From assembly GCA_046349975.1 (NCBI GenBank), contig JAXMBH010000016.1, positions 49,192-113,191 of the forward strand: a DNA stretch of 64,000 nucleotides. The letters are read 5' to 3'. Positions 61,916 to 64,000 of the stretch are shown here, one piece after another (position 1 is the first letter of the stretch; each line of letters begins with the position of its first letter). The position numbers were made by a program, and so were the translations under genes. The notes beneath the pieces are model-generated. The model saw only the letters and a program-made list of their open reading frames with translations, had not been told where the DNA came from and did no database searches. Source of the stretch: JABDGM01 sp046349975. GTDB lineage: Bacteria > Planctomycetota > Planctomycetia > Pirellulales > Lacipirellulaceae.

Positions 61916-61954
61916 CGCCGGCGTCCTTATTCGTTTGTTCACTTTCTCATTTAC

Positions 61955-63070
61955 TCACGATGTCTTCACCTCTGCAGTGGTGCCGGTTCTCGGGGCGTAG
62001 CGGTAGTAGGCGGCGCAGGCGCCTTCGGCGGAGACCATGGGGGCGCCCATCGGGGCGTCGGGGGTGCAGCGGGTGCCGAAGTGTTCGCATTCGGTCGGGC
62101 GGATGCGACCGATGAGGACTTCGCCGCTGCGACAGTCGCACGACTGTTCGATGATCGGCAGTCGGCGGCCGAAGCGGGCTTCGGCATCGAACTGGGCGTA
62201 TTTGTTTTGCAAGCGGAAGCCGCCGTTCGGGATCGTGCCGAGGCCGCGCCAGGGGCGGTCGCAGATTTCGTACACATCTTCCAGCAGGGCGAGCGCTTCG
62301 TGGTTGCCGGCGGCGGAGACCGAGCGGCCGTAGCAGTTGGCGACTTTCGGTTCGCCCTGTTCAAGCTGGCGGACGCATTCGAGGATGCCGCTCAAGAGGT
62401 CGACGGGTTCGAAACCGGTGACAACGACGGGCATGCGGTACTTGGCGACGAATTGTTCGTAGCAGTTGAAACCGGCGACGGTGCATACGTGACCGGCGGC
62501 GAGGAAGCCTTCGACGGAGCTGTCGTCGCACTCGGCGAGCATTTCCATCGCAGGTTGCACGCGGACGTGCGAGACGAGGAGCGAGAAATTCTTGAGGCCG
62601 CGTTTGGCGGCCTGGCTGACGGCGAGCGCCGTGGCGGGGGCGGTGGTTTCGAAGCCGACGGCGAAGAAGACGACGTCGCGGTCGGGATTGCGTTCGGCGA
62701 AGCGGACGGCATCGAGCGGCGAGTAGACGATTTGCACGTTGCCGCCGGCGGCGCGGGCTTGCAGCAGGCTTTCGTCGCTGCCGGGCACGCGAAGCATGTC
62801 GCCGAAGCTGGTGATCGTGACGTTCGGGCGTTTGGAGAGTTCGATCGCCTGGTCGATCGCCTCGAGCGGCGTGACGCAGACTGGGCAACCCGGGCCGTGG
62901 ATCAAACGGACTTGGCCTTCGAGTGCTGAATCGATGCCGTAGCGGAGGAGGCCGTGGGTTTGGCCGCCGCAGACTTCCATGATCGTCCACGGCTCGGTGA
63001 CGGTATGGCGAATCTCTTCGAGCAGGCGTTCGCAGTGCTCAGGGCGGCGGTATTCGTCGACGTATTTCAT
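61955..63070 (-). CDS. hypD: Hydrogenase maturation protein HypD
   Basis: The 371-residue iron-sulfur protein works with HypC and HypE to attach CN and CO ligands to iron for the [NiFe] site. Visible HypD segments are WTIMEVCGGQTHGLLRYGI, HGPGCPVCVTPLEAID, VFFAVGFETTAPATA and HVCTVAGFNCYEQF. It is preceded on the minus strand by hypC (141 bp) and followed by hypE. Length is normal. Confidence 0.95.
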   Translation of the reverse strand: MKYVDEYRRPEHCERLLEEIRHTVTEPWTIMEVCGGQTHGLLRYGIDSALEGQVRLIHGPGCPVCVTPLEAIDQAIELSKRPNVTITSFGDMLRVPGSDESLLQARAAGGNVQIVYSPLDAVRFAERNPDRDVVFFAVGFETTAPATALAVSQAAKRGLKNFSLLVSHVRVQPAMEMLAECDDSSVEGFLAAGHVCTVAGFNCYEQFVAKYRMPVVVTGFEPVDLLSGILECVRQLEQGEPKVANCYGRSVSAAGNHEALALLEDVYEICDRPWRGLGTIPNGGFRLQNKYAQFDAEARFGRRLPIIEQSCDCRSGEVLIGRIRPTECEHFGTRCTPDAPMGAPMVSAEGACAAYYRYAPRTGTTAEVKTS

Positions 63071-63211
63071 GGGGGAGAAGAAGGTGTCGGGTTTCCGGTG
63101 TCAGGTGCCGGGTCAGAATGCTCCGTTGCGGCGAGCCTTCGCGTCGCGGTTAAACGGTTGGGTGTGCGTTGGGTTTCGCCAGTTTGGCTACTGCTCTGCT
63201 GTTCTTCTGCT

Positions 63212-63481
63212 CTACTCCACTACTCCACTACTGCTCTCTTCTTCCTCTTCATCAAGAAGTTCCATTTCTTCAAGGGCCTTGAGGACTTTTTCGGCCTCTT
63301 CGGCGTTGATGCGGCTGATGGCGAGGCCGGCGTGGACGAGGACGTAGTCGCCGGGCGTGGCGTCGGGGACGCAGGCGAGGCTGACATTACGGCGGACGCC
63401 GGCGAATTCCACCAGGCCGGTGGCGAAGGTGGGGTCATCGGCGAGGACTTCGACGACTAAACCTGGAACGGCTAGGCACAT
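63212..63481 (-). CDS. hypC: Hydrogenase maturation chaperone HypC/HupF family
   Basis: An 89-residue OB-fold chaperone from ATG 63481, starting MCLAVPG with Cys2 as the conserved metal/thiol ligand. VEFAGVRRNVSLACVPDATP and GDYVLVHAGLAI are the family core. The last 20 residues are a run of Glu (LLDEEEEESSS), an unusual acidic tail. HypC carries the Fe(CN)2CO moiety with HypD. An in-frame start at 63562 is much less likely. Confidence 0.93.
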   Translation of the reverse strand: MCLAVPGLVVEVLADDPTFATGLVEFAGVRRNVSLACVPDATPGDYVLVHAGLAISRINAEEAEKVLKALEEMELLDEEEEESSSGVVE

Positions 63482-63542
63482 GGGTGGGTCCTCGACGTGG
63501 GGAATTGCGGCCAAACGAGATGTCGTGATTGAGGGAACTGTC

Positions 63543-63691
63543 GCCCCTTTGGGGCTTTTCATTTCCGATGTTGCTTCACCAGCGGCATACGCCGCTGGCT
63601 ATTGAGTTGCGCCGCTTTGCGGCTGGTTGTTGTTGCGAAGTCTTTCGCAAGTGGCGTCACCCCTCCCTAACCCTCCCCGTCGAGGGGAGGG
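63543..63691. repeat. Five consecutive small hairpins between hypF and hypC
   Basis: In order: GCCCCTTTGGGGC (63543-63555); CCAGCGGC with GCCGCTGG (63579-63598); GCCGCTTTGCGGC (63611-63623); TTGCGAA with TTCGCAA (63633-63650); CCCTCCCC with GGGGAGGG (63671-63691). They are separated by 7-24 bp. No gene lies in this part. Confidence 0.65.
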
Positions 63692-63733
63692 GACCGGAAG
63701 AGTCTTTTCAACTTCGATCGTTCTTCCGTTGTA

Positions 63734-64000
63734 CTATCTTTGTTGAGTTTGTTTTTGTTTCAGAGCTGCGACGACGAGTTGGCCGGCGGCGAGGCCGCCG
63801 TCGTTGGGTGGGATGAGGCCGGGGAGGCCGAGTGGTTGGGTGTTGCGGGCCATCATCTCGGCAACGAGCTCGGTGAGTAGTTTATTTTGAAACACGCCGC
63901 CCGAGAGCACCACGGGTAATTTGTTCCAGCGGCGGCACAAATTGACGATGCCGTTGGCGAGGCTGCGGTGAAACTTCATCGCGAGGGTGCCGGGGTCGGC
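63734..64000 (-). CDS. hypF: Carbamoyltransferase HypF, C-terminal part (truncated by window edge)
   Basis: Only the last 88 residues are inside the window; the gene continues beyond 64000. VVLSGGVFQNKLL and GLIPPNDGGLAAGQ are the carbamoyltransferase (YgjD-like) tail of HypF, which makes the thiocarbamoyl on HypE from carbamoyl phosphate. The reading frame is open to the window edge (residues before MKFHRSLANGI run ADPGTLA). It is the first hyp gene on the minus strand in this window. Confidence 0.9.
   Translation of the reverse strand, partial: ADPGTLAMKFHRSLANGIVNLCRRWNKLPVVLSGGVFQNKLLTELVAEMMARNTQPLGLPGLIPPNDGGLAAGQLVVAALKQKQTQQR

Noticed and set aside
60834..62000. 388-codon plus-strand open frame
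   Set aside because: Shadow of hypE with Ser/Arg-rich composition and no domain.
61700..62929. 409-codon plus-strand open frame across hypE and hypD
   Set aside because: Opposite strand carries well-conserved HypD and HypE; this frame includes the 8-bp repeat and low-complexity Gly/Asp/Ala text.

Overview
The window is a dense, GC-rich bacterial chromosome segment that reads as Planctomycetota, most likely the Pirellulales side. The pointers are a DUF1559 prepilin-type protein, a BlaI/BlaR1-type pair, a Hint-domain protein, a DUF2934 protein, short basic glycine-zipper and lysine-rich proteins, a planctomycete-type UvrA, frequent GTG/TTG starts with few Shine-Dalgarno sites, and several families of short palindromic intergenic repeats. 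This assignment is inference from gene content. I found no rRNA, tRNA or CRISPR.

Layout. 0.2-8.1 kb: a LysR regulator and the two glutamate synthase subunits (gltB, gltD), separated by a four-helix-bundle (S23-type) gene between near-perfect 28-bp inverted repeats. 8.2-16.2 kb: lineage-specific proteins (a 42-aa membrane protein, a TPR-like/Hint protein, DUF2934, a large one-pass membrane protein, a DUF190-ClpN fusion, an AT-rich orphan) and an enoyl-CoA hydratase. 16.6-18.5 kb: a primary-type sigma-70 factor with a strong terminator. 18.5-23.3 kb: glycolate oxidase glcD-glcE-glcF, followed by hicA (interrupted by a stop) and intact hicB, joined by ATGA overlaps. 23.4-29.1 kb, minus strand: Ser/Thr kinase, ThiF/MoeB-like E1 enzyme, a small protein, UvrA. 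29.2-35.4 kb: membrane protein, cupin, ligA, a secreted Gly-rich protein, a basic glycine-zipper protein, an alpha/beta hydrolase. 35.4-40.9 kb: APC permease, then a hexulose-phosphate-synthase-like enzyme, a TIM-barrel isomerase and ethanolamine ammonia-lyase (eutB, eutC). 40.9-45.1 kb: BlaR1/BlaI pair, DUF1559 protein, YciF-like protein, lysine-rich protein. 45.4-50.9 kb: two lipid-linked-sugar glycosyltransferases and a MacB/LolD-like ABC exporter.

51.2-56.7 kb holds a probable type III polyketide cluster. Methyltransferase, FAD oxidoreductase and type III PKS are coupled by ATGA overlaps. They face an ICMT-like membrane methyltransferase, a second SAM methyltransferase and a YceI lipid-binding protein. 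The arrangement suggests a methylated, redox-tailored alkylresorcinol- or alkylpyrone-like lipid.

56.9-64.0 kb is redox and hydrogenase related. It has an octaheme cytochrome resembling hydroxylamine oxidoreductase with a polytopic membrane partner, a Cys-rich protein, a frameshifted small membrane protein, and a minus-strand [NiFe]-hydrogenase maturation operon, hypF(partial)-hypC-hypD-hypE. An 8-bp tandem repeat lies just upstream of hypE, and five small hairpins lie in a row between hypF and hypC. The hydrogenase structural genes are not in the window and may lie to the right.
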